DNA of 64,000 nt from Mycolicibacterium neoaurum VKM Ac-1815D (lineage in GTDB: Bacteria > Actinomycetota > Actinomycetes > Mycobacteriales > Mycobacteriaceae), in the NCBI RefSeq assembly GCF_000317305.3, contig NC_023036.2, positions 1-64,000 of the forward strand. The letters run 5' to 3'. The notes below the pieces were generated by a model. The model ran no database searches, was not told the DNA's origin, and was given only the letters and a program-made list of their open reading frames with translations. A program made the position numbers and the translations under genes. Positions 1 to 11,080 of this stretch are shown here, piece by piece. Numbering within the stretch: position 1 is the stretch's first letter; each line of letters begins with the position of its first letter.

Positions 1-63
1 TCGCGGCGACCGAAGTCGCGGTCTGCGGCTCACCAAATCCCAGGATCGGGAACCGCGGCGCAT

Positions 64-79
64 TCGAACTTGTGTTCGA
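64..79. promoter_or_regulatory. LexA-type SOS box upstream of ligC
   Basis: The sequence TCGAAC-TTGT-GTTCGA is a perfect 6-bp inverted repeat with a 4-bp spacer. It matches the known mycobacterial LexA operator, TCGAAC(N4)GTTCGA. It ends 56 bp before the ATG chosen for the DNA ligase, a normal position for an operator overlapping a promoter. It could instead, or also, serve a divergent gene beyond the left edge, which cannot be seen. The rest of positions 1-135 shows no recognisable gene. Confidence 0.75.
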
Positions 80-135
80 CACTACGCCGAATGCGGCTGT
101 CACGCAAGTGGTATCCGCCACGAGGTCTATCGTCG

Positions 136-1206
136 ATGACGATGAGACTGCCCGTCATGCCACCGGTGTCGCCGATGCTGGCCAAACCCGTGCGCGAGAT
201 ACCGCCCGGTGCATCATATGAACCGAAATGGGACGGCTTCCGGTCCATCCTGTTCCGCGACGGCGACGAGGTGGAGCTGGGCAGCCGCAACGAGCGGCCG
301 CTGACGCGCTACTTCCCCGAACTCGTCGCCGCGGCCCGCGCAGAGTTGCCGCCGCGGTGCGTGGTCGACGGTGAAATCGTCATCGCCGGCAACACAGGAC
401 TCGATTTCGAGGCGCTGCAGTTGCGGCTGCATCCCGCGGTGTCGCGGGTGACCAAGCTGGCTACCGAGACCCCGGCAGCGTTCATCGCCTTCGACCTGCT
501 CGCACTCGGTGACGAGGACCTGACCGGGCAGCCCTTCAGCAGGCGCCGATCGGCACTGACCGCGGCACTGACCGACCGCGGACCCACCTTCCACCTCACC
601 CCGGCGACCACCGACGAAGGCACCGCGGCTCGCTGGTTCACCGACTTCGAAGGCGCCGGGTTGGACGGGTTGATCGCCAAACCGCTCGACGGCGTCTACC
701 AACCCGACAAGCGAGTCATGTTCAAGGTCAAGCACGCTCGCACGGCGGACTGCGTGGTGGCCGGATATCGATTGCACAAGTCGGGCGATGACGCCATCGG
801 TTCGCTGATGCTCGGCCTCTACGGCGACGATGGTTCGCTGGCATCGGTCGGAGTCATCGGGGCGTTCACCATGGCGCGCCGCCGCGAGTTGTTCCACGAA
901 TTGCAGCCACTGGTGACCACTTTCGACGAGCACCCGTGGAATTGGGCGGCGCATGTCCCGGTCGAGCCGACAGTCCGCCGTACTGCGAACTCACGCTGGA
1001 ATCCGGACAAGAGCCTGTCATTCACCCCGTTGCGACCCGAGCGGGTGGTCGAGGCGAAGTACGACCAGTTGGAGGGAAAGCGGTTTCGGCACACCGCCCA
1101 GTTCGGTAGGTGGCGCCCGGACCGTGATCCGCGGTCGTGCACCTTCGAGCAACTCGAGGTTCCGACAAGCTTCCGCCTCGCGGACATCGTGCCAGGATTG
1201 GGTTGA
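136..1206 (+). CDS. ligC: ATP-dependent DNA ligase, LigC type
   Basis: This 356-residue protein joins nicked DNA using ATP. Mycobacterial LigC (Rv3731 in M. tuberculosis) is a stand-alone ligase linked to accessory repair rather than replication. The nucleotidyltransferase motif I, EPKWDGFR, lies near residue 35 and carries the Lys that is adenylated. Motif IV-like ESDGLIAKP-type sequence (here GLDGLIAKP) and a motif V VMFKVKH follow, then a C-terminal OB-fold region. The ATG at 136 gives the family's usual short N-terminus; the frame is open further upstream from 70 but that part is not ligase-like. Two bases separate its stop from the next gene, so co-transcription is likely. The LexA-type box upstream suggests DNA-damage control, which is an inference. 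Confidence 0.9.
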   Translation: MTMRLPVMPPVSPMLAKPVREIPPGASYEPKWDGFRSILFRDGDEVELGSRNERPLTRYFPELVAAARAELPPRCVVDGEIVIAGNTGLDFEALQLRLHPAVSRVTKLATETPAAFIAFDLLALGDEDLTGQPFSRRRSALTAALTDRGPTFHLTPATTDEGTAARWFTDFEGAGLDGLIAKPLDGVYQPDKRVMFKVKHARTADCVVAGYRLHKSGDDAIGSLMLGLYGDDGSLASVGVIGAFTMARRRELFHELQPLVTTFDEHPWNWAAHVPVEPTVRRTANSRWNPDKSLSFTPLRPERVVEAKYDQLEGKRFRHTAQFGRWRPDRDPRSCTFEQLEVPTSFRLADIVPGLG

Positions 1207-1208
1207 CC

Positions 1209-1919
1209 ATGCGCAAGATCACCTGGGCCGTAGCGGTTTTGGTGACGATATTGACGGTGTCACTAGGCACGTACACCGTGATGAACGCCAGAACATTCCA
1301 ACTCGCGGGACATCTTGTCAGCAGGGTCGACACCGATGCCAGAGTGGTCGCGCTGACCTTCGACGATGGCCCCACCGATCACACACCCGAGGTACTGGAG
1401 CTACTTGCGTCCAGGAATGTGCCGGCGACGTTCTATCTGAACGGGTCGGAGGCGCACCGTCATCGCGAACAGGTCACGGCAATAGCGAACGCCGGGCACG
1501 AGATCGGCAACCACTCCTATTCGCATCGTCGGATGGTGTTCATATCCGAGAACGCGGTGTCCGACGAGATCGAACATACCGACGAGGCGATCCTGCAGGC
1601 CGGGTACGACGGTCCGTTGACCTTTCGGCCACCCTACGGAAAGAAGCTCTGGACGCTGCCCCGCTATCTGGCCGCCCGCGACCGGGTCACGGTCATGTGG
1701 GACGTGGCGCCCGACTCGGCGGGCAACCCGGACCGGGATGCCATCGTCGAGCAGACGGTGCGATCGGTGCGGCCGGGGTCCATCGTCCTGCTGCACGTCT
1801 TGGTCGACAGCCGGTCCGAGTCCAGGGCGGCGTTACCGCTGATCATCGAGCGGCTGAACAGTTCCGGCTACCGGTTTGTGACGGTGTCTCAGCTTCTGGC
1901 CATGGGCGGCGGCAGATAG
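1209..1919 (+). CDS. secreted or membrane-anchored polysaccharide deacetylase (NodB domain)
   Basis: This 236-residue protein has an N-terminal hydrophobic segment (residues about 5-22) that would anchor it in the membrane or act as a signal. A NodB homology domain follows. The catalytic motifs are visible: TFDDGP (general base and metal Asp), HEIGNHSYSH (metal histidines) and RPPYGK. A later LLHVL matches the usual motif 5 region. Family members remove acetyl groups from cell-wall or capsular N-acetyl sugars; the substrate is not readable here. The ATG lies 2 bp after the ligC stop, so the pair is probably one transcript, although a functional link is not obvious. Confidence 0.85.
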   Translation: MRKITWAVAVLVTILTVSLGTYTVMNARTFQLAGHLVSRVDTDARVVALTFDDGPTDHTPEVLELLASRNVPATFYLNGSEAHRHREQVTAIANAGHEIGNHSYSHRRMVFISENAVSDEIEHTDEAILQAGYDGPLTFRPPYGKKLWTLPRYLAARDRVTVMWDVAPDSAGNPDRDAIVEQTVRSVRPGSIVLLHVLVDSRSESRAALPLIIERLNSSGYRFVTVSQLLAMGGGR

Positions 1920-1993
1920 TGCGTTGACCTCAACCATAGTTCAGGTTGCAGGCTGGTGCCCATCCACACGATGAATCACCAGGAGAATCCATC

Positions 1994-2635
1994 ATGCGCC
2001 AGATCCGCAGCGACCTTTGGGAGACCCGGGTCGACAACCCGTTCCCCGGATTGACCACGCACGCCTATCTGTGGACCGGAGCCGCGACCGGCAACGTGCT
2101 GTTCTACAGCACCGCGACCGACGCGGACTTCGACGAGATCTCCACACTCGGCGGCATTGCCCACCAGTACCTGTCCCACCGGGACGAGGCGGGCCCACAG
2201 CTGGCCCGGATCAAGTCCCGCTTCGGTGCCGTCCTGCATGCCCCGACCGTTGAGCACGCCGATATCGGCAGGCACGCCACCATCGACATCGCACTGTCCG
2301 ACCGCCACGTCGACGACAACGGGATCGAGGTGATCCCGACCCCTGGCCACACCCCGGGCAGCACCTGTTATCTGGTGCCCGGCGCCAACGGGCAGAGCTA
2401 TCTGTTCACCGGCGACACCATCTTCCTCGGGGCCGACGGTTCCTGGACCGCAGGCTACTTCCCCGGCTTCAGCGACGCGAAGACACTGCGGGACAGCCTG
2501 CGATTGCTGTCCAACGAGCAGCCCGATCTGGTGATCTCGAGTGCTTTTGCCGCCGACTCGGCGGTGCAGGTGCCGGGCAGGCGGTGGGCGGCGTGTGTGG
2601 AACAGGCCCGGACAGGCGTTACATTGCTGGCGTGA
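1994..2635 (+). CDS. MBL-fold metallo-hydrolase-like protein with altered metal motif
   Basis: The 213-residue protein has the general layout of the metallo-beta-lactamase fold: a TPGHTPGS segment (motif with the third metal histidine) near residue 116 and LFTGDTIF near residue 137. The expected HxHxDH motif is missing; its place is taken by YLSHRDEAG near residue 57. The start at 1994 is favoured over an upstream in-frame start at 1946 because AGGAGA lies 8 bp before it. The stop overlaps the GTG of gluQ, suggesting translational coupling. Function is unknown; a one-metal or non-hydrolytic role is possible. Confidence 0.75.
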   Translation: MRQIRSDLWETRVDNPFPGLTTHAYLWTGAATGNVLFYSTATDADFDEISTLGGIAHQYLSHRDEAGPQLARIKSRFGAVLHAPTVEHADIGRHATIDIALSDRHVDDNGIEVIPTPGHTPGSTCYLVPGANGQSYLFTGDTIFLGADGSWTAGYFPGFSDAKTLRDSLRLLSNEQPDLVISSAFAADSAVQVPGRRWAACVEQARTGVTLLA

Positions 2636-3498
2636 CCCGCCCACCCGGCGCGGGCCGGTTCGCGCCGAGCCCGTCGGCTGACCTGCACATCGGCAACCTG
2701 CGCACCGCGGTGTTGGCGTGGCTGTTCGCCCGCAGTACGGGGCGAAGGTTCCTGATCAGGGTCGAGGATCTCGACGATCGGACATTCCCCGAGGTGGCCA
2801 CCCGCCAGCTCGCCGATCTGGCGGCCATCGGTGTCACCGCCGACGAACCGGCTGAGTTCCAGACCGCGCACGCCGATCGCTACGACACCGTGCTCGACGA
2901 TCTGCGCCGACGCGGACTGGTCTACGAATGCTATTGCAGCAGAAAAGACATTCTGGCTGCGCCACGTGCCCCGCACGCACCCGAGGGGGCCTACCCGGGA
3001 ACATGCCGTGATCGGGTGAGTCCACCGGATCACGATCGCCCGCCGGCGCTGCGGCTACGCAGCGACAACGCCCCGTTCACCGTCACCGATGCGTTGCACG
3101 GTGAGTTCACCGGCGTGGTGGACGATTTCGTGCTGCGCCGCGGGGACGGCGTGACCGCCTACAACCTGGCCGTCGTCGTCGACGATGCCGCAGGCGGTGT
3201 CGATCAGGTGGTGCGCGGAGACGATCTGCTGTCCTCCTCACCGCGGCAGGCGTATCTGGCGAACCTGCTCGGCTACCCACCGCTGCGCTACGCCCATGTG
3301 CCGCTGGTGCTCAACACCGAGGGTAAACGGCTCGCCAAGCGGGACGGTGCCGTGACGCTGTCCGAGCTCGGCGTCGACCGAGCGCTGACCCTCATCGCCG
3401 ATTCGCTGGGCTATCGCGGCCGCACCGTCTCCGAGATGCTCACCGAATTCGATCCCGCGCGGTTACCCCGCACACCGTGGGTATACCGCCCGATGTGA
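2632..3498 (+). CDS. gluQ: glutamyl-Q tRNA(Asp) synthetase
   Basis: The 288-residue protein is a shortened glutamyl-tRNA synthetase lacking the anticodon-binding domain, which is the diagnostic feature of GluQ-RS. The class I signature is SADLHIGNL near residue 15 and the KMSKS-like loop is GKRLAKRDG near residue 230. A CYCSRKD segment near residue 100 and a downstream Cys at 127 probably bind zinc as in YadB. GluQ-RS attaches glutamate to the queuosine base at position 34 of tRNA-Asp. That fits with tgt, which lies 6 kb downstream. The GTG start overlaps the stop of the preceding gene by four bases. Confidence 0.88.
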   Translation: MTRPPGAGRFAPSPSADLHIGNLRTAVLAWLFARSTGRRFLIRVEDLDDRTFPEVATRQLADLAAIGVTADEPAEFQTAHADRYDTVLDDLRRRGLVYECYCSRKDILAAPRAPHAPEGAYPGTCRDRVSPPDHDRPPALRLRSDNAPFTVTDALHGEFTGVVDDFVLRRGDGVTAYNLAVVVDDAAGGVDQVVRGDDLLSSSPRQAYLANLLGYPPLRYAHVPLVLNTEGKRLAKRDGAVTLSELGVDRALTLIADSLGYRGRTVSEMLTEFDPARLPRTPWVYRPM

Positions 3499-3542
3499 GC
3501 GAAACCCTGTACCCGACGGGAGAGCGTTGCTACCGTCCGGCC

Positions 3543-5744
3543 GTGTTCGGAAACCTCCGGCGGGTCCTGCTCGCCGTTCTCCTCGGTGCGCTCGCCCTGG
3601 CCGGTGCCGTCGGCTGCGGCTCCTCCGGTGATGCCGGCGACGACCCGATCAAGTCGGCGGGTGTGCTGCGGGTGGGCACCGAGGGCGTGTACTCACCGTT
3701 CAGCTACCACGACCCCAAGACCGGCGAACTCGTCGGCTATGACGTCGACGTCGCCAAGGCCGTGGGCGAAAAGCTCGGCGTGCCGGTCGAATTCGTCGAG
3801 ACGCCATGGGACTCGATCTTCGCCGCGCTGGAGGCCAACCGATTCGATGTGGTGGCCAACCAGGTGACCATAAACCCCGAACGACAGGCCAAATACGACC
3901 TGTCCCAGCCCTACACGGTCGGTGAGGGCGTGATCGTGACCAGGGCCGACGACAACACCATCACGACCCTGGCCGATGTGCGCGGCAAGACCGCCGCCGA
4001 GAACGCGACCAGCAACTGGTCCCAAGTGGCCCGCGACGCCGGGGCGAACGTCGAGTCCGTGGAGGGATTCACCCAGGCCATCACCCTGCTGAACCAGGGC
4101 AGAGTGGACGTCGTCATCAACGACAGCATCGCCGTCTACGCCTACCTCGCCGAGACCGGTGACAAGAGCGTCAAGATCGCCGGCACCGTCGGCGAGAAGA
4201 GCGAGCAGGGATTCGCCGCCCGCAAGGACAGCGGTTATCTGCCCGAATTGGATCGCGCACTCAGTGAACTGCGGGCCGACGGCACGCTGACCGAGATCTC
4301 CCAGCGCTACCTCAAGGCCGATGCCACGGGAGCACCGGCGTCCACACCCATCCGGGACGCCGGCGTGCTGCGCGTCGGTACCGAAGGAACGTACGCCCCG
4401 TTCAGCTATCACGACCCGGCGACCAATCAACTGACCGGCTACGACGTGGATGTCGCCCGAGCTGTCGGCGAGAAGCTGGGTGTGCCGGTCGAATTCGTCG
4501 AGACGCCATGGGACTCGATCTTCGCCGCGCTGGAGGCCAACCGATTCGATGTGGTGGCCAACCAGGTGACCATAAACCCCGAACGACAGGCCAAATACGA
4601 TCTCTCCCAGCCCTACACCGTCGGCGAGGGGGTGATCGTCACCAGGGCCGACGACGATTCCATCAACTCACTGGCCGACCTGCGGGGCAAGAGCACCGCC
4701 CAGTCGATCACCAGTAACTGGGCACAGGTGGCCCGCGATGCCGGGGCCGACGTGCAGGCGGTGGAGGGTTTCGCACAGGCCATCACCCTGCTCAACCAGG
4801 GCCGGGTGGATGCCACGGTCAACGACAGTGTGGCCGTCTACGCCTATCTTGCCGAGACCGGTGACACCTCGGTGAAGATCGCCGCTCAGACCGGCGAAAC
4901 CAGCGACCAGGGCTTCGCCGCACGTAAGAACAGCGGGCTGCTGCCCGAACTCAACGGTGCGCTCGACGAGTTGCGCGCCGACGGGACACTCACCGAGATC
5001 TCCCAGCGCTACCTCAAGGCAGACGCGACCGGCAGTCCGCAAGCAACACAACAGGCCACCGATCAACCTGCACCCCAGGTCCGTTCGGCCTGGGAGCTGA
5101 TCGGCGACAACCTGTGGCCATTGGCCAAGGCGGCACTGACCATGACGATCCCGCTGACCATCATCAGCTTCGTGATCGGACTGGTGATCGCGCTGGGCGT
5201 CGCACTGGCACGATTGTCGTCGAATGTGTTGCTGAGCAACATCGCCCGTTTCTACATCTCGATCATCCGTGGCACTCCGCTGCTGGTGCAGCTGTTCATC
5301 GTGTTCTACGCGCTGCCCGAATTCGGGGTGAAGATCGACCCGTTCCCGGCGGCGGTGATCGCCTTCAGCCTCAATGTCGGCGGCTATGCGGCCGAGATCA
5401 TCCGCTCGGCCATCCTCAGTGTGCCGAAGGGCCAGTGGGAGGCTGCCGAAACCATCGGCTACCACTACGCGGGTGCGCTGCGGCGGATCATCCTGCCCCA
5501 AGCCGCCCGGGTTGCGGTACCGCCGCTGTCGAACACGCTGATCTCCCTGGTGAAGGACACATCGCTGGCCTCGACCATCCTGGTGACCGAACTGCTGCGG
5601 CAGGCCCAGATCGTGGCGGCGCCGACGTTCGAGTTCTTCGCGCTCTACGGCACCGCGGCCATCTACTACTGGGTGATCTGCCTGGTGTTGTCCTTCGGCC
5701 AGGCCCGGGTGGAGCATCGACTGGAAAGGTATGTGGCGCGATGA
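3543..5744 (+). CDS. amino-acid ABC importer: two tandem binding domains fused to permease (GlnP type)
   Basis: This 733-residue protein starts with a lipoprotein-like signal ending at Cys25 (AGAVGC). Two solute-binding domains of SBP_bac_3 type follow, at about residues 36-265 and 270-500, each starting [10 protein letters not shown] permease domain from about 515 has several membrane helices and the EAA-type loop around [16 protein letters not shown]. The order SBD-SBD-permease is that of Gram-positive GlnP. The two binding domains are offset by exactly 702 bp and share a perfectly identical 119-bp stretch. The GTG at 3543 is chosen because the longer frame from 3477 overlaps gluQ and lacks the signal. 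The gene overlaps its ATPase by 4 bp. Confidence 0.87.
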   Translation: MFGNLRRVLLAVLLGALALAGAVGCGSSGDAGDDPIKSAGVLRVGTEGVYSPFSYHDPKTGELVGYDVDVAKAVGEKLGVPVEFVETPWDSIFAALEANRFDVVANQVTINPERQAKYDLSQPYTVGEGVIVTRADDNTITTLADVRGKTAAENATSNWSQVARDAGANVESVEGFTQAITLLNQGRVDVVINDSIAVYAYLAETGDKSVKIAGTVGEKSEQGFAARKDSGYLPELDRALSELRADGTLTEISQRYLKADATGAPASTPIRDAGVLRVGTEGTYAPFSYHDPATNQLTGYDVDVARAVGEKLGVPVEFVETPWDSIFAALEANRFDVVANQVTINPERQAKYDLSQPYTVGEGVIVTRADDDSINSLADLRGKSTAQSITSNWAQVARDAGADVQAVEGFAQAITLLNQGRVDATVNDSVAVYAYLAETGDTSVKIAAQTGETSDQGFAARKNSGLLPELNGALDELRADGTLTEISQRYLKADATGSPQATQQATDQPAPQVRSAWELIGDNLWPLAKAALTMTIPLTIISFVIGLVIALGVALARLSSNVLLSNIARFYISIIRGTPLLVQLFIVFYALPEFGVKIDPFPAAVIAFSLNVGGYAAEIIRSAILSVPKGQWEAAETIGYHYAGALRRIILPQAARVAVPPLSNTLISLVKDTSLASTILVTELLRQAQIVAAPTFEFFALYGTAAIYYWVICLVLSFGQARVEHRLERYVAR
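3780..3898 (+). repeat. identical 119-bp direct repeat, copy 1 (first binding domain)
   Basis: Bases 3780-3898 are identical to 4482-4600. The surrounding copies of the binding domain, about 3648-4349 and 4350-5051, are similar but clearly diverged, so identity is confined to this block. The flanking mismatches are C/T at 3779/4481 and C/T at 3899/4601. Confidence 0.9.
4482..4600 (+). repeat. identical 119-bp direct repeat, copy 2 (second binding domain)
   Basis: This is the second copy of the 119-bp block at 3780-3898, offset by 702 bp (234 codons) and in frame. It encodes the same segment of the second solute-binding domain. Confidence 0.9.
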
Positions 5745-6496
5745 CCGAGTACACCATCGAGGCGACCGGTGTCGAAAAGGCATTCGGCGACAACAAGGTG
5801 CTGCGTGGGGTGTCCTTCAAGGTGGCCACCGGTACCGCCACCGCGATCATCGGGCCGTCCGGCTCGGGCAAGACCACGTTGTTGCGGACACTGAATGCCC
5901 TCGACCGGGCCGATGCCGGGGTGATCCGCGTCGATGACGTCGAGATCGACTTCGCCACGCCGACACCCAAACCCGAGGTACGCCGTTTCCAGTCACGCAG
6001 CGGCTTCGTCTTCCAAGGACACAATCTCTTTCCGCACAAGACGGTCCTGCAGAACGTGATCGAGGGGCCGGTGATCGTGCAGAAGCGGCCGAAGGAGGAG
6101 GTCGTCGCCGAGGCCATCACCCTGTTGGAGCAGGTCGGACTGGAGGCCAAGGCAGACCAGTACCCGTTCCAGCTCTCCGGTGGCCAACAACAGCGCGTCG
6201 GGATCGCGCGGGCACTGGCGCTCAAGCCGAAGGTCGTGCTGTTCGACGAGCCGACCTCGGCGCTGGATCCCGAGCTGGTCGGCGAGGTGCTCTCGGTGAT
6301 CAAGGACCTGGCCGACCACGGTTGGACGCTGGTGATCGTGACCCACGAAATCCAGTTCGCCAAACAGGTTTCCGATCAGGTGCTGTTCACCGACCAGGGC
6401 ATCATCCTGGAGCAGGGTCCGCCCGCAGCGGTGATCGGCGACCCGAAGGAAGAGCGCACCCGCCAGTTCCTCAACCGGATCCTCAATCCGCTCTAG
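5741..6496 (+). CDS. amino-acid ABC transporter ATP-binding protein (GlnQ type)
   Basis: This 251-residue ATPase would power the importer encoded just upstream; its ATG overlaps that gene's TGA. Walker A is GPSGSGKTT near residue 37, the Q-loop is FVFQGHNLF, the ABC signature is [10 protein letters not shown], Walker B is [12 protein letters not shown] and the switch histidine is in IVTHE. Polar amino-acid importers of the GlnPQ class are the closest known architecture. The substrate is likely glutamine, glutamate or asparagine, but this is inference. Confidence 0.9.
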   Translation: MTEYTIEATGVEKAFGDNKVLRGVSFKVATGTATAIIGPSGSGKTTLLRTLNALDRADAGVIRVDDVEIDFATPTPKPEVRRFQSRSGFVFQGHNLFPHKTVLQNVIEGPVIVQKRPKEEVVAEAITLLEQVGLEAKADQYPFQLSGGQQQRVGIARALALKPKVVLFDEPTSALDPELVGEVLSVIKDLADHGWTLVIVTHEIQFAKQVSDQVLFTDQGIILEQGPPAAVIGDPKEERTRQFLNRILNPL

Positions 6497-6531
6497 CCCA
6501 CGCCGTCGGCGACCGTAGTCGAGCAACGGCC

Positions 6532-7860
6532 TCAGACGAACCTGATCACCGGTGAGCGTCCACCCGACGCGCGTTCGGCGGCCCGCAGCAGATCCTCTCG
6601 GAAGTCCGGGTGCGCGATCGCCGCCAGCGCCTCGCCGCGCTCCCGGACCGTCAGTCCCTCCAACTCTGCGGTGCCGTACTCGGTGACGATGACGTCGACA
6701 TGGTGGCGGGGCGTGGTGATGACCGCGCCCGCCCCGAACCACGGCACGATCCGCGATTGCAGTCGACCGTCCTTCTCGTAGGTGGCGGGAAGGCAGATCA
6801 GCGAGCGGTCCGAAAGTTCCAGCCCGGCACCGGCCACGAAGTCCTCGGCACCGCCGATCCCGCTGAACTGATTGCCGTTGATGGTGTCGGCGACCACCTG
6901 GCCCTGGATGTCGATCGATAGCGCGCCGTTGATGGTGACCATCCGGTTGTTCTGCGCGATCACCTCCGGTGAGTTGACGACTTCGACCGGCAGGAACGCG
7001 ATATCGCGGTTGTCGTCGAGCCAGGCGTAGAGTTCCGGCGATCCGAAGGCGAATGTCGTCACGCTCACCCCGTCGTACTGGCCCTTGCGGGTGTTGGCGA
7101 TCTTGCCGGCCCGGTGCAGCTTCATACAGCCGTCGGTGAACATCTCACTGTGCAGGCCGTACCCGCCGCCGTCACCCTCGGCGAGCAGGGTCGCGATCTG
7201 GTTGGGAATACCGCCGATACCGGTCTGCAACGTCACCCCGCTCGGCATGTAGGACACCGCGTGCTCGGCGATCGCCCGGTCCACGTCGGTGGGTGCGGCG
7301 TCGCCGCCGGGCAGGGCGAGAGGTTCGGCGTCGGAGGTGATCAAGATGTCGATCTCGTCGATGTGCAGCGCGTGCCGATCGTCTCCGAGACCGTAGGTTC
7401 GCGGGAACTTCGACGAGACTTCGACGATCAGCAACCGATCGGGATCGGCTCCGGCACGGCGCAATTCGTCCACGGTCCCGCCTGCGTGCAGAGATAGCGA
7501 GCACCAGCCCTCGGAGTCCGGCGGCGCGCAGACGGTCGTCATCACGCGCGGCGATTGCCGTTGCAACAGCGGGCCGAAGCGCCGGAAGTCGGCGGGTGCG
7601 AAATCCACCGACGCGCCGCTGTCACGCAGCGCACGTTCCAGCGGGCCGAAGAACCCGGACAGATAGTGCACCCCGTCCCGGGCAAACAATTCGGTCAGCA
7701 CCGCGAGCAGCGCACCGTACACTCGCAGGTCGGTCCAGTCCTCGCGTTCACCCAATGCCTGCAGGAAGGTCGGCGGTTGGCCGGGTCCCAGCGGGATCCC
7801 GAGGGTGTCGGCGGACTTCAGCCGCGCGGCGGCCTGCTCGGCGGTGAGCTCTTCTGGCAT
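6532..7860 (-). CDS. acetyl-CoA hydrolase/transferase family protein (CoA-transferase)
   Basis: The 442-residue protein resembles 4-hydroxybutyrate or acetate CoA-transferases. The N-terminal half has a GIPLGPGQP segment. The conserved GIGGIPNQ and GLHSEMFTDG follow, the latter carrying the Glu region used for the CoA-thioester intermediate. The C-terminal half contains FSGIGGAEDF and TEYGTAELEGLT, typical of the acetyl-CoA hydrolase C-terminal domain. It probably moves CoA between short acyl groups or hydrolyses acyl-CoA; the natural substrate cannot be told. It converges on the importer operon and is upstream of the dehydrogenase-like gene on the same strand, 37 bp away. Confidence 0.82.
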   Translation of the reverse strand: MPEELTAEQAAARLKSADTLGIPLGPGQPPTFLQALGEREDWTDLRVYGALLAVLTELFARDGVHYLSGFFGPLERALRDSGASVDFAPADFRRFGPLLQRQSPRVMTTVCAPPDSEGWCSLSLHAGGTVDELRRAGADPDRLLIVEVSSKFPRTYGLGDDRHALHIDEIDILITSDAEPLALPGGDAAPTDVDRAIAEHAVSYMPSGVTLQTGIGGIPNQIATLLAEGDGGGYGLHSEMFTDGCMKLHRAGKIANTRKGQYDGVSVTTFAFGSPELYAWLDDNRDIAFLPVEVVNSPEVIAQNNRMVTINGALSIDIQGQVVADTINGNQFSGIGGAEDFVAGAGLELSDRSLICLPATYEKDGRLQSRIVPWFGAGAVITTPRHHVDVIVTEYGTAELEGLTVRERGEALAAIAHPDFREDLLRAAERASGGRSPVIRFV

Positions 7861-7897
7861 GCCCCGACGCTACGTTCCCTTCCCGGCGAGCGGGAGG

Positions 7898-9115
7898 CTA
7901 GAGCTCCTTTTGGCCCCAGGGGGAACCGTAGGCGGTCAGCAACTCCAGGAACGGCACGGAGTCGAACGCCTCGGGACCCAGCACCCCGGTTCCACTCCAG
8001 ACGCCGTTGGCCAGCAGCTCGAGGGCGACGACGGGGTTGACCGCCGTCTGCCACACCACGCACTGGTGTCCGTACTCGGCCATCGACCACTCGTTGTCGA
8101 CCACGTGATAGAGGTACGTCGACCGTGGCTGTCCATCCTTGCCGGTGCCGGTGACCCACAACCCGGCACAGGTCTTGCCCTTCATCTTCGGCCCAAGGTC
8201 TGCCGGGTTGGGCAGGCAGGCGGCGACGACATCGCGCGGAGACACCTCGACGGGGCCGTTCTTCGAACCGACGCGCACCTTCTCGGTGCGGTCGAGGCCG
8301 AGTTTGTGCAATGTCTTGAGGACCTCGATGAACTCTTCGCCGAGGCCGTACTTGAAGGTGGCGCGCTTGCAGTCGACCCAACGTGGCATCAGCAGCACCT
8401 CCTCGTGCTCGACGTTGACGCATTCCACGGGTCCTATGCCGTCCGGGAAGTCGAAAACCTCTGGCTCGCTGAAGGGTTCGGTGACGAACCAGCCCCGGTC
8501 CGCCTCCCAGATGACCGGCGGGTTCAGGCATTCCTCGATGGTGGTCCAGATCGAGAACGACGGCGCGAAGTCGTAGCCGTCGACGGTCAGGTTGGATCCG
8601 TCGCGCGTGCCGAGCTCGTCGATATCGGAGAACAGGTGGTCGGCCGCGTAACGGGCGAAAACATCAGAAAGGCCCGGTTCGACCCCGATGCCCACCAGCG
8701 CCAGCCTGCCTGCGTCGCGCCACTGCTGTTCGGCCTCGAACTGCTCGTCGCCGAGTTTGACCCCGGTCAGCTCGTAGGGCTTGTCGGGGTGGCGCACCGA
8801 CAGACTCATGGCCATGTCCAGGTAGTCCGCCCCGCCGGCGTGTGCGCCGTTGAAGATCGGCATGACGAATCGGGGGTCGACGGCGTTCATGACATGGGTG
8901 ATGCCTTGCGCGCGGACCAGCTCGGCGACCGCATCGGCCGAGGTCGCGTCGACCTGTGCCGCTCTGAAGCGCGGGTCACCGACCGAGCCGGCGGCCTGCT
9001 CGGCGCGCGCCAGGTCGTAGTCGGCGACCACGATCTGCTCGAAGAAGTCCCGCCGTGCGGCGATGGCACAGAACGCCGAACCGACACCGCCGGCGCCCAT
9101 CAAGAGAATTCGCAT
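7898..9115 (-). CDS. saccharopine dehydrogenase-like NAD(P)-dependent oxidoreductase
   Basis: This 405-residue protein starts with a Rossmann motif, LLMGAGGVGSA, at residues 4-14. VVADYD follows at the end of the second strand, consistent with NAD(P) binding. The body (EPGLSDVFARY, PECVNVEHEE-like segments) resembles the saccharopine reductase / carboxynorspermidine-synthase family. Such proteins act on amino acid or polyamine imine adducts, but the substrate is not evident. It sits between the CoA-transferase and tgt with short gaps on the same strand, so the three might share transcription. Confidence 0.75.
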   Translation of the reverse strand: MRILLMGAGGVGSAFCAIAARRDFFEQIVVADYDLARAEQAAGSVGDPRFRAAQVDATSADAVAELVRAQGITHVMNAVDPRFVMPIFNGAHAGGADYLDMAMSLSVRHPDKPYELTGVKLGDEQFEAEQQWRDAGRLALVGIGVEPGLSDVFARYAADHLFSDIDELGTRDGSNLTVDGYDFAPSFSIWTTIEECLNPPVIWEADRGWFVTEPFSEPEVFDFPDGIGPVECVNVEHEEVLLMPRWVDCKRATFKYGLGEEFIEVLKTLHKLGLDRTEKVRVGSKNGPVEVSPRDVVAACLPNPADLGPKMKGKTCAGLWVTGTGKDGQPRSTYLYHVVDNEWSMAEYGHQCVVWQTAVNPVVALELLANGVWSGTGVLGPEAFDSVPFLELLTAYGSPWGQKEL

Positions 9116-9227
9116 CGCCCCACCCTACGGGGGTGAGACTGACGAAATAGTGAATTTCTCCCGTAGTTTTACACCGATTTGATCGTCTGCACGCAATATG
9201 GCGACGGAAAGCGAAGTCGGATGCCCG

Positions 9228-10469
<1,242 letters not shown>

Positions 10470-10514
10470 TCAAGCGGCTGTGTCCGGTCCCGCGCCGCCG
10501 CTAGATTCACTCAC

Positions 10515-10961
10515 ATGAGGAAACCCTGGCTCGTCCTTGCCGTGGCATCCGCGGCGGCTGCCGCCTGCGCCTCCTGCTCCTCCGAAAGCCCGGCCGCTCC
10601 GGTGCCCGAAGGCGGGCTGGCGGCGGGTACCGCCCACATCACGATCGACGGACGCGACGGCGGCACCACCCACCAGGTGCGGTGCACATCGCAGGGATTC
10701 TCGACCGACATCCAGACCGGGGACCCCGACTCCGGGGTGAGCGCACTGGTCTCCAACGGTGACGAGCTGTCGGCCCAGTCGGTGGCCATCCGCAACCTGG
10801 CCGGATTCACCGGCAACTACAACGCCGGGCTCGGCGAACCGGACGCCGAGGTCAGCATGATCGGCCCGACTTTCGTCATCACCGGTACCGCGACCGGATT
10901 CCGCACCGACGCGGCCAGCTTCACGACGGACGGAAAGTTCACGCTCCGCGTCGCGTGCTGA
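10515..10961 (+). CDS. LpqH-family (19 kDa antigen-like) putative lipoprotein, paralogue
   Basis: This 148-residue protein has an Ala-rich signal ending at Cys18 or Cys21. The lipobox is weak because there is no Leu or Val at -3. The mature part shares landmarks with LpqH encoded next door: HITIDGRD, a Cys pair at about residue 56 and the C-terminus, and ITGTATGF. The family is surface-exposed lipoproteins of mycobacteria. It is divergent from tgt, with 45 bp between the starts, and precedes lpqH by 119 bp. Confidence 0.8.
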   Translation: MRKPWLVLAVASAAAAACASCSSESPAAPVPEGGLAAGTAHITIDGRDGGTTHQVRCTSQGFSTDIQTGDPDSGVSALVSNGDELSAQSVAIRNLAGFTGNYNAGLGEPDAEVSMIGPTFVITGTATGFRTDAASFTTDGKFTLRVAC

Positions 10962-11080
10962 GCCGCCCCGAACTGCGGAGATTTTCGCTCAATCGGGATT
11001 TATCGGCCGCCGTGCGCCCCATACTGCACGTGGATCATCGGGCGATCTTGATCGATCGCACAACATCAAGGAGATTCGTG

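Noticed and set aside
3477..3542. Longer N-terminus for the GlnP-type protein starting inside gluQ
   Set aside because: It would overlap gluQ and place 22 polar residues before an otherwise normal signal sequence; the GTG at 3543 is the better start.
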